The notes under the pieces were generated by a model. The model had not been told where the DNA came from and made no database searches. It was given only the letters and a program-made list of their open reading frames with translations. The position numbers were made by a program, and so were the translations under genes. Shown piece after piece: positions 9,696 through 19,563 of a stretch of DNA of 64,000 nucleotides (positions are counted from its first letter, which is position 1; each line of letters starts with the position of its first letter). This DNA is from Novosphingobium sp. KA1 (GTDB lineage: Bacteria; Pseudomonadota; Alphaproteobacteria; Sphingomonadales; Sphingomonadaceae): the NCBI RefSeq assembly GCF_017309955.1, contig NZ_CP021247.1, forward strand, positions 1,823,001 to 1,887,000, read 5' to 3'.

Positions 9696-12461
9696 ATGAC
9701 AGTGAATTTTGCCCCGGGAGATTTGGTTCGAGCACGCGGCCGTGAGTGGGTTACACTTCCGTCACCGCAGAACGGCGTCCTCACGCTCCGCCCCCTTTCC
9801 GGTAGCAGCAGCGATACCGTTGTTCTCGACCCGACGCTCGAACTTCTACCGGTCGAGCCGGCCCGTTTCGATCTCCCCGCAGATGCGGCCACGACCGTTC
9901 AGGCCAAAGCGGCATTACTGGCGGATGCGATGCGCCTGACGCTTCGCCGTGGCGCAGGCCCTTTCAGGTCGGCAGCCCAGCTCGCCTTTGAGCCGCGAAC
10001 CTATCAGCTTGTCCCCCTGCTGATGGCACTTCGCATGGTGGCGCCGCGCTTGCTGATCGCCGATGATGTGGGCATCGGCAAGACGATCGAAGCGGGCCTG
10101 ATTCTGCGCGAGCTGATGGACCGAGGCGAGGTGGATGCGTTCTCGGTGCTTTGCCCACCGCACCTCGTCGAACAATGGATCGGAGAGCTGAAGGCCCGTT
10201 TCGGCATTGACGCCGTTGCGGTCACGTCCAGCACCGCAAGCCGTCTTGAACGTGGTCTACCGCTCGCCCAGACTCTATTTGAGGCTTATCCTTTCACGGT
10301 CGTCAGCCTCGACTACATCAAGGCGGAGAAACGCCGCGAAGGCTTCGCGCGCGCCTGCCCGGATTTCGTCATCGTCGATGAGGCTCACGCCTGCGTCGGA
10401 ACGCACAAGGGCCGGCAGCAGCGCTTCGATCTCTTGCAGGGTCTGGCGCGGAATCCGGATCGCAGGATGATCCTTCTGACCGCGACGCCGCATTCCGGGG
10501 ACGAGGAGGCGTTCGCTCGTCTCCTTTCCCTGATCGATCCGTCATTTGCCTCAATGGACTTCGAGGACACGCGATATCGCGAGCGTCTGGCGCGCCATTT
10601 CGTGCAAAGGCGCAGGATCGATCTCGTTACCGGCGATTGGGATGAGGATCGCGCATTCCCGAAACATGAAACCACCGAGTTTGCCTATCACCTGTCCGGT
10701 GCTCATCGCGACTTTCAAGAGGCCGTCCTTGATTACTGCTTCGGTGTCGTCTCCAAGGCGGGATCGGGGCAGCGTGAGCAGCGCCTCGCCTTCTGGGGCA
10801 CACTGGCCCTGATGCGCTGCGTCGGCTCTTCTCCAGCCGCTGCCTTGAGCGCGTTGCGGAACCGCATGTCGAGCGAAAGCGATCGCCTCGAACCTCAAAT
10901 CTATGACGAGGACGGAGATGATGAGGACGCGGTCGATCTCGAACCAGGCACGGCATTCGAGGTCGATCCTGCGCTTCTCGCGCTGGTAAGGCACGCCGAG
11001 GAATTGGTAGGAAAAGCCGATCCGAAGCTGGCGGCTTTGATCGAGACGCTGACGCCTCTCATCAAGAAGGGCGCAAATCCCGTCGTCTTCTGCCGTTATC
11101 TGGCGACGGCCGAGCATGTACGCGATGGTCTGCGTAAAGCCTTTCCGAAGCTCACCATCGAGTCCGTAACGGGTATTCTCACACCGGACGAGCGTCGTGA
11201 TCGTGTCGCCGACATGGCGGCGACGGGCGAGGAAAAGCCGGTCCAGCGCATCCTTGTCGCCACCGATTGCCTCTCCGAAGGGATCAACCTCCAACAGCTC
11301 TTCGACACTGTCGTCCACTACGACCTGTCGTGGAATCCGACCCGGCACCAGCAGCGCGAAGGGCGAGTCGATCGGTTCGGGCAGCCGGTGGACCTTGTCC
11401 GGTCGATCATGATGTTTTCGCCGGACAGTGCCATCGATGGCGCCGTGCTTGAGGTCATCCTTCGGAAGGCCGAGGAAATCCGCAAGGCAACTGGCGTGAC
11501 CGTGCCACTCCCAGAGGAACGCGGGCCGGTGACGGACGCATTGATGGCGGCGATGATGCTGCGCCGCCGAGGGAGTCCCCAGCTCACGCTCGATCTTCGC
11601 TTCGAGGATAGCGTGAAAGCGGTGGAAGCGCGCTGGCGGGACGCTTCCGAGAACGAGCGGAAATCGCGGGCGCGTTTCGCGCAGAACGTCATGAAGCCGC
11701 AAGAAGTCGCACCCGAATGGGAAAAGGTTCGCGCGTTGCTTGGCTCACCAGCAAATGCGCGCCTATTTGTCGAGCGCGCCATGTCGCGCTTCGGCGCGCA
11801 GTTGGAAACCCGCAAAGCCGTGCTTCTGGCCCATGTCGACGCTCTCGATGCCGACCTGCGTGGGCGTTTGGCCGAACATGATCTGAAAGGAACGGTGCGC
11901 CTGGCGACGATGGAGCCTGCACCCTCGGGCACGGCGCTGCTCACCCGAACGCACCCGCTGACGGCGACACTCGCCGAGGCGCTGGTCGAAGCCTCACTTG
12001 ACCGGGAATCTTTGTCCGGGCTGGGCATCGGTCGTGTCGGCGCGTGGCCGACCGCCACCGTCCAGCAAGTCACCCGCCTCGCGCTCCTGCGCATCCGCTT
12101 CAAGCTGACTGTCCATGCCCGCAAGGAACGGCTGTTGCTGGCAGAGGAAGCGGCGCTCGTCGCGGTGCAGGGCGCGCGGATCGTGGCTATCGGCGAAGAA
12201 GCGCGCGAACTGCTGAACGCGCCCGCGACGGCCGATCTTGCGCCCATCGCGCGGGACAGATTCATCGCCAAGGCCAAGGAGGAACTGCCTGACCTGCTCG
12301 AAGGGCCGATCGCCGAGTTCGTCCAATCGCGAGGGCAGGAGCTGATGGAGGATCACGCCCGCCTTCGCATTGCGTCCGGGTCCGCTTCCCGGGTCACTGT
12401 GGAGGCCGTATTGCCGCCGGATGTCATCGGCCTGTTCACGCTGATGCCGGGAGAGGCTTGA
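9696..12461 (+). CDS. SNF2/RapA-type helicase, DrmD-like
   Basis: A 921-aa Swi2/Snf2 family ATPase. Walker A is DVGIGKT (124-130, following LLIAD), the DEAH box is near 228-231, TATPHSG is near 262-268, and motif VI is QQREGRVDRFGQ near 552-563. The first 90 residues form a small beta-rich domain typical of DISARM DrmD and RapA-like proteins, and the C-terminal 300 residues are helical. The ATG at 9696 lies 4 bases after the upstream helicase stop, so translation is probably coupled. DrmD is the class 1 DISARM helicase; that assignment rests on motif layout and on the methyltransferase that follows immediately. It may instead belong to a sister family. Base composition is somewhat lower in G+C than the chromosomal genes to the right. 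Confidence 0.85.
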   Translation: MTVNFAPGDLVRARGREWVTLPSPQNGVLTLRPLSGSSSDTVVLDPTLELLPVEPARFDLPADAATTVQAKAALLADAMRLTLRRGAGPFRSAAQLAFEPRTYQLVPLLMALRMVAPRLLIADDVGIGKTIEAGLILRELMDRGEVDAFSVLCPPHLVEQWIGELKARFGIDAVAVTSSTASRLERGLPLAQTLFEAYPFTVVSLDYIKAEKRREGFARACPDFVIVDEAHACVGTHKGRQQRFDLLQGLARNPDRRMILLTATPHSGDEEAFARLLSLIDPSFASMDFEDTRYRERLARHFVQRRRIDLVTGDWDEDRAFPKHETTEFAYHLSGAHRDFQEAVLDYCFGVVSKAGSGQREQRLAFWGTLALMRCVGSSPAAALSALRNRMSSESDRLEPQIYDEDGDDEDAVDLEPGTAFEVDPALLALVRHAEELVGKADPKLAALIETLTPLIKKGANPVVFCRYLATAEHVRDGLRKAFPKLTIESVTGILTPDERRDRVADMAATGEEKPVQRILVATDCLSEGINLQQLFDTVVHYDLSWNPTRHQQREGRVDRFGQPVDLVRSIMMFSPDSAIDGAVLEVILRKAEEIRKATGVTVPLPEERGPVTDALMAAMMLRRRGSPQLTLDLRFEDSVKAVEARWRDASENERKSRARFAQNVMKPQEVAPEWEKVRALLGSPANARLFVERAMSRFGAQLETRKAVLLAHVDALDADLRGRLAEHDLKGTVRLATMEPAPSGTALLTRTHPLTATLAEALVEASLDRESLSGLGIGRVGAWPTATVQQVTRLALLRIRFKLTVHARKERLLLAEEAALVAVQGARIVAIGEEARELLNAPATADLAPIARDRFIAKAKEELPDLLEGPIAEFVQSRGQELMEDHARLRIASGSASRVTVEAVLPPDVIGLFTLMPGEA

Positions 12462-12463
12462 GC

Positions 12464-15400
12464 ATGGCGCGCAAACCCGTCACCGACATGTCGGCATGGC
12501 CGGCCCTCGCGCTGGAAGGCAACCTCATCGCTCCGGCCATGGTCGCCAGCATCGACCGCCGGCAAGCCACCGATCAGGCGGAAGAGGATTATCGCATCCG
12601 CAAGGGGCTGACGATCCGCGAGGAGATTTCAACCTCCTTCCGCGTCGGCCAATCCCATTTTGACGCCTTCACGAAGCTGCCGAATCCCTCAGTCGAGGCG
12701 ACCCGTCGCTTTGTCCGTGCTTTCCTAACGGAGACTTTCGGTTTCGACGATCTCGTCCCGGTCGACGGCACGCTCTCCTTCCTCGCCGGCAGCCGTGTCC
12801 CGATTGTCGTCGTGCCGCCATCTGAAGAGAAGCTCGATCGGCGTAGCCCGACCCTTTCGACCGACCGTTCACGGTCTCCGGCCTTCGCGCTTCAGGATTA
12901 TCTCAACGATCATGACGATGCGCTTTGGGGGCTGGTCACAAACGGGACCATTCTACGTCTCATGCGGGACAATGCTTCGCTGACGCGGCCAGCCTACGTC
13001 GAAGCCGATCTCGCGCAGATATTCACCAACGAGGACGCCGCCTCCTTCGCGGTTCTCTGGTCATTGATCCACCGCACGCGGTTCGGTGCTGCGGGCGCCC
13101 CGGCCACGGATTGCGCGCTGGAACGTTGGCGTGATGCCGGCTCCCGCGAAGGCGAAGCCGCGCGCGATCGGCTGGCGGCGCAAGTGGAAACCGCGCTCCG
13201 GGTGCTCGGCTCGGGTTTCCTCGAAGCCAATCCCGATCTCGCTGCGCGCTTGAAGTCAGGCGAGATCGACCTGACCGAGTGGTTTAACGAACTGCTGCGC
13301 CTCGTTTATCGCCTGATCTTCCTAATGGTGGCCGAGGACCGGAACCTGCTCCATCCCGAAACGGCAGCACAGGACGCCCGTAAGCTCTACCGCGAAGGCT
13401 ACAGCCTCGCCGCGCTGCGGGCTTCCTGTGTTCGCGCGGCTACCTGGGACAAGCATCACGATCGCTATGAGGGCATCAAGATCGTCTTCCGCGCGCTGGC
13501 GCATGGACAGGATGCGCTCGGCCTACCGGCACTCGGCGGACTTTTCAGCGATGATAAGCTGCCCCACCTCGAAACGGCCCGCCTGCGCAATCGCGCTTTC
13601 ATGGAGGCGCTCTACCGCCTCTCCTGGCTTTCAGACAAAGCCGGTATGACGCCGGTGAACTGGCGCGTGATGGAGACCGAGGAGCTAGGCTCGGTCTATG
13701 AATCCCTCCTCGAACTCCAGCCGCAGCTTGGCGATGACGGCAAGAGCCTGCACTTCGCCTCAGAGGCGGCGGAGCAGAAGGGTAATCAGCGCAAGACCAG
13801 CAGTTCATATTATACGCCGGACAGCTTGGTGCAGGCGCTTCTCGACATCGCGCTCGACCCGGTGCTCGACGAGACCGAAGCCGAAGCAAGCGATCCCGCC
13901 CAAGCACTACTGAACCTTGCGATCATCGATCCGGCCTGCGGATCGGGCCACTTTCTTTTGGCTGCTGCCCGCCGCATCGCAACTCGACTGGCCCGTATAC
14001 GGGCTGAAGGCACACCCGCTCTGGCCGATTTCCGTCATGCTCTGCGCGATGTGGCTCGCTGCTGCATCTACGGTGTGGACCGTAATCCAATGGCGGTCGA
14101 GTTGACCAAGGTCGCCCTCTGGATCGAGACCGTCGATCCCGGCCTTCCGCTCGGCTTCTTCGACGCGCAAATCCGTTGCGGCGATGCGCTGCTCGGCGTT
14201 TTCGACCTCAAAGTGCTGGAGGACGGTATTCCCGATGCCGCCTACAAACCCCTTGCCGGCGATAACAAAGACGTGGCGCGATATTACGCGCAGAAAAACA
14301 GACGTGAAGTAGCTGAAAAGGGCAAGATTGCGCAGGGCTTTGGCTTCAATCGGTCACGAGACTTCATGCGTGACTTCGAGGCGCTGCGTGCAATGCCCGA
14401 GAATACCGTCGAGCAGATCGAGGCCAAGGCGGAGCGCCTGCGCACGTTGACTGCTGAGGGTGCTGCTCGATGGACGTTAACGCGGGCGTGTGATTTCTAT
14501 GTCGCTGCCTTCCTGAGTTCCAAGCGTGAGGGCGGGCAATATGCCGGACCCGATGGTTTACCTCGTAGGGGCGCGGAAACCGTGCCGACTTCAGGCACGA
14601 TCTGGGAGCTTTTGCGAGGTGTAAGTCCATTCGCGCCCTTGGTCGGCGCCGCGACCGACGTGGCTGGGGCAGCACGAGCTTTGCACTGGCCTCTCGAATT
14701 TCCGGACGTGATGGCGCGCGGTGGATTCGACGTCGTATTGGGCAATCCCCCATGGGATACCATGAGCCCCGACTATAAGGAGTTTTTCTCCACCTACGAT
14801 CCGAATGTTCGCCATCTATCTCCGGCAGAACAGAAGGTGGCATATGAAGAACTTTTGCTCGATCCCAAGATAGCGGAACGATGGGGGCGGCACTGCGAAG
14901 CGCTTTATGCTGCCGTTCATTTCATCAAATCAAGCGGGCGCTACAAGCTATTTGCCGAGGGTAATCTCGGAAAGGGCGACTTCAACGTCTATCGCATGTT
15001 TGTCGAAACCGCGCTTGCTGCTACCCGCAGCGGGCGCGTGGCGGCGCAGTTCGTGCCGGAAGGCTTGTATAACGGCGCCAACGCGACAGCTATACGCAAA
15101 GAGCTTTTCACCAAGTTCCGCCTCGAAAGACTGGCGGGCTTTGAGAATACCAAGGGGATCTGGTTCCCCGCTGTCGATACACGGATGAAATTCTGCCTCT
15201 ATGTCGCCCGGAAAGGCGGAGAGACCGCGCTCGTACCGGCCGCATTCCGTGTCAATTCGACCGAGAAACTCCAAAGTCTCATGGCAGGGCGCATTCTCTC
15301 AATCCCCGTGGCAATCGTCGAAGAGTTTTCTCCCGACGCGGTGGCAGTGATGGAGTTTGCCGCGCAATCTGAAATCGATGTTTGCGCGAAGATGTACGGG

Positions 15401-16816
15401 CTTTATCCAAAATTTGGCGCTGAAATTAAGGATGTCCCATATCGACACTACATGCGCGAAGTCGATATGGGAACGGATCGCGGGCTGTTCTCCGAAGGTG
15501 ACGACGGCCTACCTGTCTTTGAAGGGCGCATGATCGACGCCTACGATTACCGAGCCAAGGGCTATGTGTCGGGGCGGGGGCGTGCGGCCGTATGGGATGA
15601 TCTACCCTTCGGCTCGCCAAATAAACGCATTCAGCCGCAGTGGCGTATCCTGCCCGAGAGCATTCCCGACAAGCTCTCGGGGCGCATTGATCGCTACCGG
15701 ATCGGATTCGGAGATATTGCAAGCCCGACGAACCAGCGTGGTTTGATTGCTGCGCTTTTGCCAGGACCGAGCGTGAGCGGCCATAGTGTGCCGACGATTG
15801 AGTTTAACAATGCCGGACTCGATGCTTTGCTTCTTTGGCTCGGGGTCGCGAATTCATTTGCGATGGACTTTCTCGTCCGACCGAAAGTGTCTCTGCATAT
15901 GACCTACACGATTATGGATAGCCTGCCTTTCCCAAGGACTGTTGCGGAAACTCCGGCTGCAATCGAAATCGTGCGCCGCGTTTGTGCGCTTTGTGCTGTC
16001 GGCCCTGAAATGCAAGGGCTTCGTCAGACAGCTGTAGAAGCTGGAATTTTGCCATCTCTTGACGATGTCGTTGAAGATCCAGATCGGCGTGCAGTACTAT
16101 CGGCGGAGATCGACGTTTTGGTGGCGCGAGAAGTCTATGGCCTGGGCAAAAACGAGATGCTCTATATCCTCGATCCCGTGAACATCCTCGGAGAGGATTG
16201 CGGCATCGAGACTTTCAAGGCGCTTCGCAATCGCGAATACCGTGAGTTCAACGAGTTCCGCACTCAGCGATTGATAGAAGAGGCGTGGGATCGTCTGACA
16301 ATTGCCGAGGCGAGGCCAGCTCCGGCCGACCTGCCAGATGGCGCATGGGCGCGGGCTACACAGCAGCCACATGACGCCGGCGCCGCCCTAACCGCGATCC
16401 TGAAGGCCATCGACGGGCCAACGCCAAGGGAAGCCATTCGTTTCGCTGCGGCGCTGGTCCTGGAGCCACACCTTCTGACGGCGCTGCTCCCGGCGGCGCA
16501 AGCACAACAGTGGCGGCGGCTGAACGGGCAAGAGGCTGAACCACGAACCGGCAATGTTTTCGGGTTCGCGGCGCGCACCAATCAGGGCTGGGGCACTTCC
16601 GTGTCCAACCATCGTGGCAACGGCCGCCTGATCGAAGACCTGTCGACCGGAACATGGGCGCCAGGGCCGGGCCTCGACGTGTTCGACACCACCGGCTGGC
16701 CGGACGGCCGAGCGCACTTCGTACTGGAGGCGTTACGATCACTCGATCTCGCTTCGACCGTTTCCTCTATGCCGGATGAGGTCCGGGACTGGATCGCCCA
16801 TGCCGCAGCAGCATGA
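12464..16816 (+). CDS. Eco57I/PglX-like adenine-specific DNA methyltransferase (DrmMI-like)
   Basis: A 1,450-aa gamma-type N6-adenine methyltransferase. The AdoMet site DPACGSGHF lies near residue 490 and the catalytic NPPW near 760, followed by a putative target-recognition region to about 1230. The roughly 450-residue N-terminal part precedes the helical SSYYTPDSLVQ entry to the catalytic core. This layout is shared by BREX PglX, type IIG enzymes such as Eco57I and DISARM DrmMI. No nuclease motif was found in it, so it probably marks self DNA while other subunits restrict. The ATG at 12464 has GAGAGG 7 bases upstream and lies 2 bases after the DrmD-like stop. An in-frame TTG at 12458 is less likely. 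Confidence 0.88.
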   Translation: MARKPVTDMSAWPALALEGNLIAPAMVASIDRRQATDQAEEDYRIRKGLTIREEISTSFRVGQSHFDAFTKLPNPSVEATRRFVRAFLTETFGFDDLVPVDGTLSFLAGSRVPIVVVPPSEEKLDRRSPTLSTDRSRSPAFALQDYLNDHDDALWGLVTNGTILRLMRDNASLTRPAYVEADLAQIFTNEDAASFAVLWSLIHRTRFGAAGAPATDCALERWRDAGSREGEAARDRLAAQVETALRVLGSGFLEANPDLAARLKSGEIDLTEWFNELLRLVYRLIFLMVAEDRNLLHPETAAQDARKLYREGYSLAALRASCVRAATWDKHHDRYEGIKIVFRALAHGQDALGLPALGGLFSDDKLPHLETARLRNRAFMEALYRLSWLSDKAGMTPVNWRVMETEELGSVYESLLELQPQLGDDGKSLHFASEAAEQKGNQRKTSSSYYTPDSLVQALLDIALDPVLDETEAEASDPAQALLNLAIIDPACGSGHFLLAAARRIATRLARIRAEGTPALADFRHALRDVARCCIYGVDRNPMAVELTKVALWIETVDPGLPLGFFDAQIRCGDALLGVFDLKVLEDGIPDAAYKPLAGDNKDVARYYAQKNRREVAEKGKIAQGFGFNRSRDFMRDFEALRAMPENTVEQIEAKAERLRTLTAEGAARWTLTRACDFYVAAFLSSKREGGQYAGPDGLPRRGAETVPTSGTIWELLRGVSPFAPLVGAATDVAGAARALHWPLEFPDVMARGGFDVVLGNPPWDTMSPDYKEFFSTYDPNVRHLSPAEQKVAYEELLLDPKIAERWGRHCEALYAAVHFIKSSGRYKLFAEGNLGKGDFNVYRMFVETALAATRSGRVAAQFVPEGLYNGANATAIRKELFTKFRLERLAGFENTKGIWFPAVDTRMKFCLYVARKGGETALVPAAFRVNSTEKLQSLMAGRILSIPVAIVEEFSPDAVAVMEFAAQSEIDVCAKMYGLYPKFGAEIKDVPYRHYMREVDMGTDRGLFSEGDDGLPVFEGRMIDAYDYRAKGYVSGRGRAAVWDDLPFGSPNKRIQPQWRILPESIPDKLSGRIDRYRIGFGDIASPTNQRGLIAALLPGPSVSGHSVPTIEFNNAGLDALLLWLGVANSFAMDFLVRPKVSLHMTYTIMDSLPFPRTVAETPAAIEIVRRVCALCAVGPEMQGLRQTAVEAGILPSLDDVVEDPDRRAVLSAEIDVLVAREVYGLGKNEMLYILDPVNILGEDCGIETFKALRNREYREFNEFRTQRLIEEAWDRLTIAEARPAPADLPDGAWARATQQPHDAGAALTAILKAIDGPTPREAIRFAAALVLEPHLLTALLPAAQAQQWRRLNGQEAEPRTGNVFGFAARTNQGWGTSVSNHRGNGRLIEDLSTGTWAPGPGLDVFDTTGWPDGRAHFVLEALRSLDLASTVSSMPDEVRDWIAHAAAA

Positions 16817-18782
16817 GATGTTCGCTCCTCCGAAACTCGACCTGACCGCTCCTGCAGGTCTGAAGGAGCCACGGCTTTGGGTGCGCCGCTTGGCTCTCTG
16901 GGAAGCGCCCGGCGGTCCGAAAATTCGCGAGGACATCTTACTTCGGCCGGGTCTCAACATCGTCTGGTCGCCCGATGGCTTCGATGATGACAACGCTAGC
17001 GGCGCGCGCGCCATCGGTCACGGAGCCGGCAAATCGCTATTCTGCCGTCTGCTGCGCTACTGCCTCGGCGAACAGCGCTTCGCAGACGAGACCCAGCGGG
17101 AGCGGATTGCGATCGCCTTCCCTGACGGCATCGTCGGCGCCGAGGTGATGCTCGATGGTGTATGTTGGGCAGTTGTCCGGCCATTGGGCAACCGGCGTCG
17201 CCATGTTGCCATCGCTGATGGCAACCTCGATGAGATCGCCGCAGGCGACGGCGCGACGACAAGCATCGACCCGCTGATCGAAGCCATCGAGCAGGCCATC
17301 GTCACGTCCTCTATCGCGAGTTTGGCCCGGCTTCAGCCCGGCCAGAAAGCATGGCCGATCGCGCTCGCCTGGCTGACGCGCGATCAGGAATGCCGTTTCG
17401 ACGATGTTCTCGATTGGCGCTCTCCCGCCTCCGGTTCCGATGCACCGATACCGGCGAGCGGTCGCGAAACCGGGCCGCGGCGGGAGGCGCTTCGCGCGTT
17501 CCTCATGGCGATCACGGAAGAGGAGCAGCAGGCTCGGCGCAACGAGGAAACGCTGCGTGGAAATGTCACCAATGCGGAGCGTGAAATATCCCACATTACT
17601 TGGGATCTCGGTCGCCGCTATATCCGACTGATCGACCAACTCGGCCTCGGTGAACAGACACTGCCGGAAATGCCTTTGCTCCTGGAAGTGTTTCGGAAGA
17701 CGACCGATGACCGGCTTGCCGCCGCAGCTCAGCTTCCCAGCGGCAACACCGCTGAGTTGGCGGCAGCACGGAAGGCATTGCAGGAGGCTAATGGCGAGTT
17801 GAGCCGCGCAAACGAAGAACGTGTTCGCCTGGATGCGCAGTTGCCCGCCGAGAAGCAGGTCCTCTCTCTGCTTTCCAGCGAAATCCCCGGTCTTTCAGCG
17901 GCAGCGGAAAACGCGGCAAGTCAGGTATGTCCGATCTGTGAAGTGCCGATCGATAAAGTCTTGTCGGAGGGGTGTGGCCTGTCTCACAGGCTGCACGACG
18001 AAGCGGAATGCCGAGCCCGGCTTGAAACGAAGCGCCAGGAAATCGGCGAGCAGAGGAAGAAAATCGACGATCTGGAAACGCGGTCAAAAGCACTCCAACC
18101 CGTCATCGCCTTGGCCAAGCAAAAAGCTGAGCAGGCGGAGAAGCGCGTCCAAGCCATTGAGGGCGTCCGTGATGCGCGCACGTCCGCATGGCAGGCCGCG
18201 ACCCGTCTCACGGAGGGCGTCGAGCGATTTAGCGAACTATCGGCCGAACGGGATGATCTGCGAAAGCGGTTGCGGGGTTTTGAGGACAATCTGGTCAAAG
18301 AGCGCGAAAGGCTCGCCGCCTTCCGCGATAAGCAGGGGCTGACTTTTGGCAGGATCACGCAGAAATTCTCGGCCATCATTCGTCGGCTGGTCAACGACAA
18401 CGCGAAGGGAACGGTTACTCTGAACGGGAACGGACTCGAAATTGTCGTCGATGTTGATGGAGATCGCCGCACAGCCGCCATAGAGTCCCTGAAAGTTTTG
18501 GCGTTCGATCTTGCCTGTCTCTGCCTGAGCATTGAGGGCGCAACACGCGTCCCGGCGTTTCTCGTTCATGATAGTCCCCGCGAGGCTGATCTTGGCCTTA
18601 GCATCTACGACGAGTTGTTCCACCTGATGTGTGAACTGGAGACACTGACCGAGGTCACGGCCTTCCAGTATATCGTGACGACCACAACACGTCCTCCCGA
18701 TGATCTCCGCTGCGATCCTTGGCTGAGGCTGACCTTGAAAGGTGCGCCAGGTTCGGAGCGCCTCATGGCGCGCGATTTGTAG
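16800..18782 (+). CDS. Rad50/SMC-like ATPase with zinc hook
   Basis: A 660-aa ABC/SMC-type ATPase. Walker A is GHGAGKS (near 74-80), preceded by a beta-strand start (LLRPGLNIVWSP). Long coiled coils (about 240-370 and 390-520) flank a CPIC zinc-hook motif near 377. The C-terminal lobe has the Walker B variant FLVHDSPRE near 587, a form seen in DUF2326-like SMC ATPases of anti-phage and ABC three-component systems. The hook suggests dimerisation as in Rad50. The start is uncertain: ATGs at 16776, 16800 and 16818 are in frame; 16800 overlaps the methyltransferase by 17 bases, consistent with coupling. It lies directly before an HNH nuclease, so it may gate that nuclease as Rad50 gates Mre11; this is inference. 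Confidence 0.8.
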   Translation: MPQQHEMFAPPKLDLTAPAGLKEPRLWVRRLALWEAPGGPKIREDILLRPGLNIVWSPDGFDDDNASGARAIGHGAGKSLFCRLLRYCLGEQRFADETQRERIAIAFPDGIVGAEVMLDGVCWAVVRPLGNRRRHVAIADGNLDEIAAGDGATTSIDPLIEAIEQAIVTSSIASLARLQPGQKAWPIALAWLTRDQECRFDDVLDWRSPASGSDAPIPASGRETGPRREALRAFLMAITEEEQQARRNEETLRGNVTNAEREISHITWDLGRRYIRLIDQLGLGEQTLPEMPLLLEVFRKTTDDRLAAAAQLPSGNTAELAAARKALQEANGELSRANEERVRLDAQLPAEKQVLSLLSSEIPGLSAAAENAASQVCPICEVPIDKVLSEGCGLSHRLHDEAECRARLETKRQEIGEQRKKIDDLETRSKALQPVIALAKQKAEQAEKRVQAIEGVRDARTSAWQAATRLTEGVERFSELSAERDDLRKRLRGFEDNLVKERERLAAFRDKQGLTFGRITQKFSAIIRRLVNDNAKGTVTLNGNGLEIVVDVDGDRRTAAIESLKVLAFDLACLCLSIEGATRVPAFLVHDSPREADLGLSIYDELFHLMCELETLTEVTAFQYIVTTTTRPPDDLRCDPWLRLTLKGAPGSERLMARDL

Positions 18783-18789
18783 GCGGCCA

Positions 18790-19563
18790 ATGCCTGAAGC
18801 CCCCCAATCCTTCATGGTCCGGGAAGAATGTGAGAAAGCCGCCTCACAAAACGGCTTTCGCCGTGTTCTGGGCGAAGAAGCAGGATGGCGTGCATTCGCG
18901 TCCACGACAGCGCATGGCACCATCTATCTGGCTGCTGAAACCAGTCATGGGCCGTGGTTTCTCGCCACCGACCATGCAGGTGTCGTCGCGGAGCTGGATT
19001 GGCCAGCCACCGTAATGCCTGGCCCCGGCACGCGACAGTACTCCTTCAATGCGCTGGGCGAACTCTACGCAGCGCTGAATCGCGTCTATGCCTTGTCGAT
19101 CAGCCTTCCCGACGCACCCCTCCGGGAGTTCGAGCGGCGCGTAGCAGGTCTGTCTCGAACCACCGAGGTCGAGCGCTTGGTGGTGCAGCGGATCGGGCAA
19201 GACATCTTTCGGGACCGCCTTATGGACTACTGGCAGGGGCGTTGCCCTCTGACTGAGATTTCCGATCCGGCCCTGCTACGCGCGTCGCACATCATCCCTT
19301 GGGCGGACTGCGAAAGCGACGCCGAACGGCTCGACGTGCATAATGGCTTGCTGCTGTCAGCGTTGTGGGATGCCGCCTTCGATCGCGCGCTCGTGACCTT
19401 CGACGGCGAAGGCAAGCCTGAATTCTCCCCATCACTCACCGAGCACGCGCGCGCCGAATTACGCTGGAGCGCCCCCGTTCCGCTGACGGACAAGCATCGC
19501 GGACGGCTTGCCCGCCATCGCGAGAGAGCACGATCTCTATGGCAGCGTGGCCCGCAAGCTTGA
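18790..19563 (+). CDS. HNH endonuclease
   Basis: A 257-aa protein. The last third is an HNH_2-type nuclease: GRCPLTE (near 149), ASHIIPW with the first catalytic His, DVHNGLLLS with the HN pair, and AAFDRAL. The first 130 residues form an uncharacterised alpha/beta domain (includes YLAAETSHGPWFL), which is common in this family as a sensor or DNA-binding part. The ATG lies 7 bases after the Rad50-like stop. It is the only clear nuclease in the block and so the likely effector. The C-terminal tail after residue 235 overlaps a decayed reading frame and may have been altered by recombination. Confidence 0.85.
   Translation: MPEAPQSFMVREECEKAASQNGFRRVLGEEAGWRAFASTTAHGTIYLAAETSHGPWFLATDHAGVVAELDWPATVMPGPGTRQYSFNALGELYAALNRVYALSISLPDAPLREFERRVAGLSRTTEVERLVVQRIGQDIFRDRLMDYWQGRCPLTEISDPALLRASHIIPWADCESDAERLDVHNGLLLSALWDAAFDRALVTFDGEGKPEFSPSLTEHARAELRWSAPVPLTDKHRGRLARHRERARSLWQRGPQA

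Noticed and set aside
12464..16816. BREX system based on the PglX-like methyltransferase
   Set aside because: No PglZ, BrxC or BrxL gene is in the block, so BREX is not supported even though the methyltransferase layout is similar.
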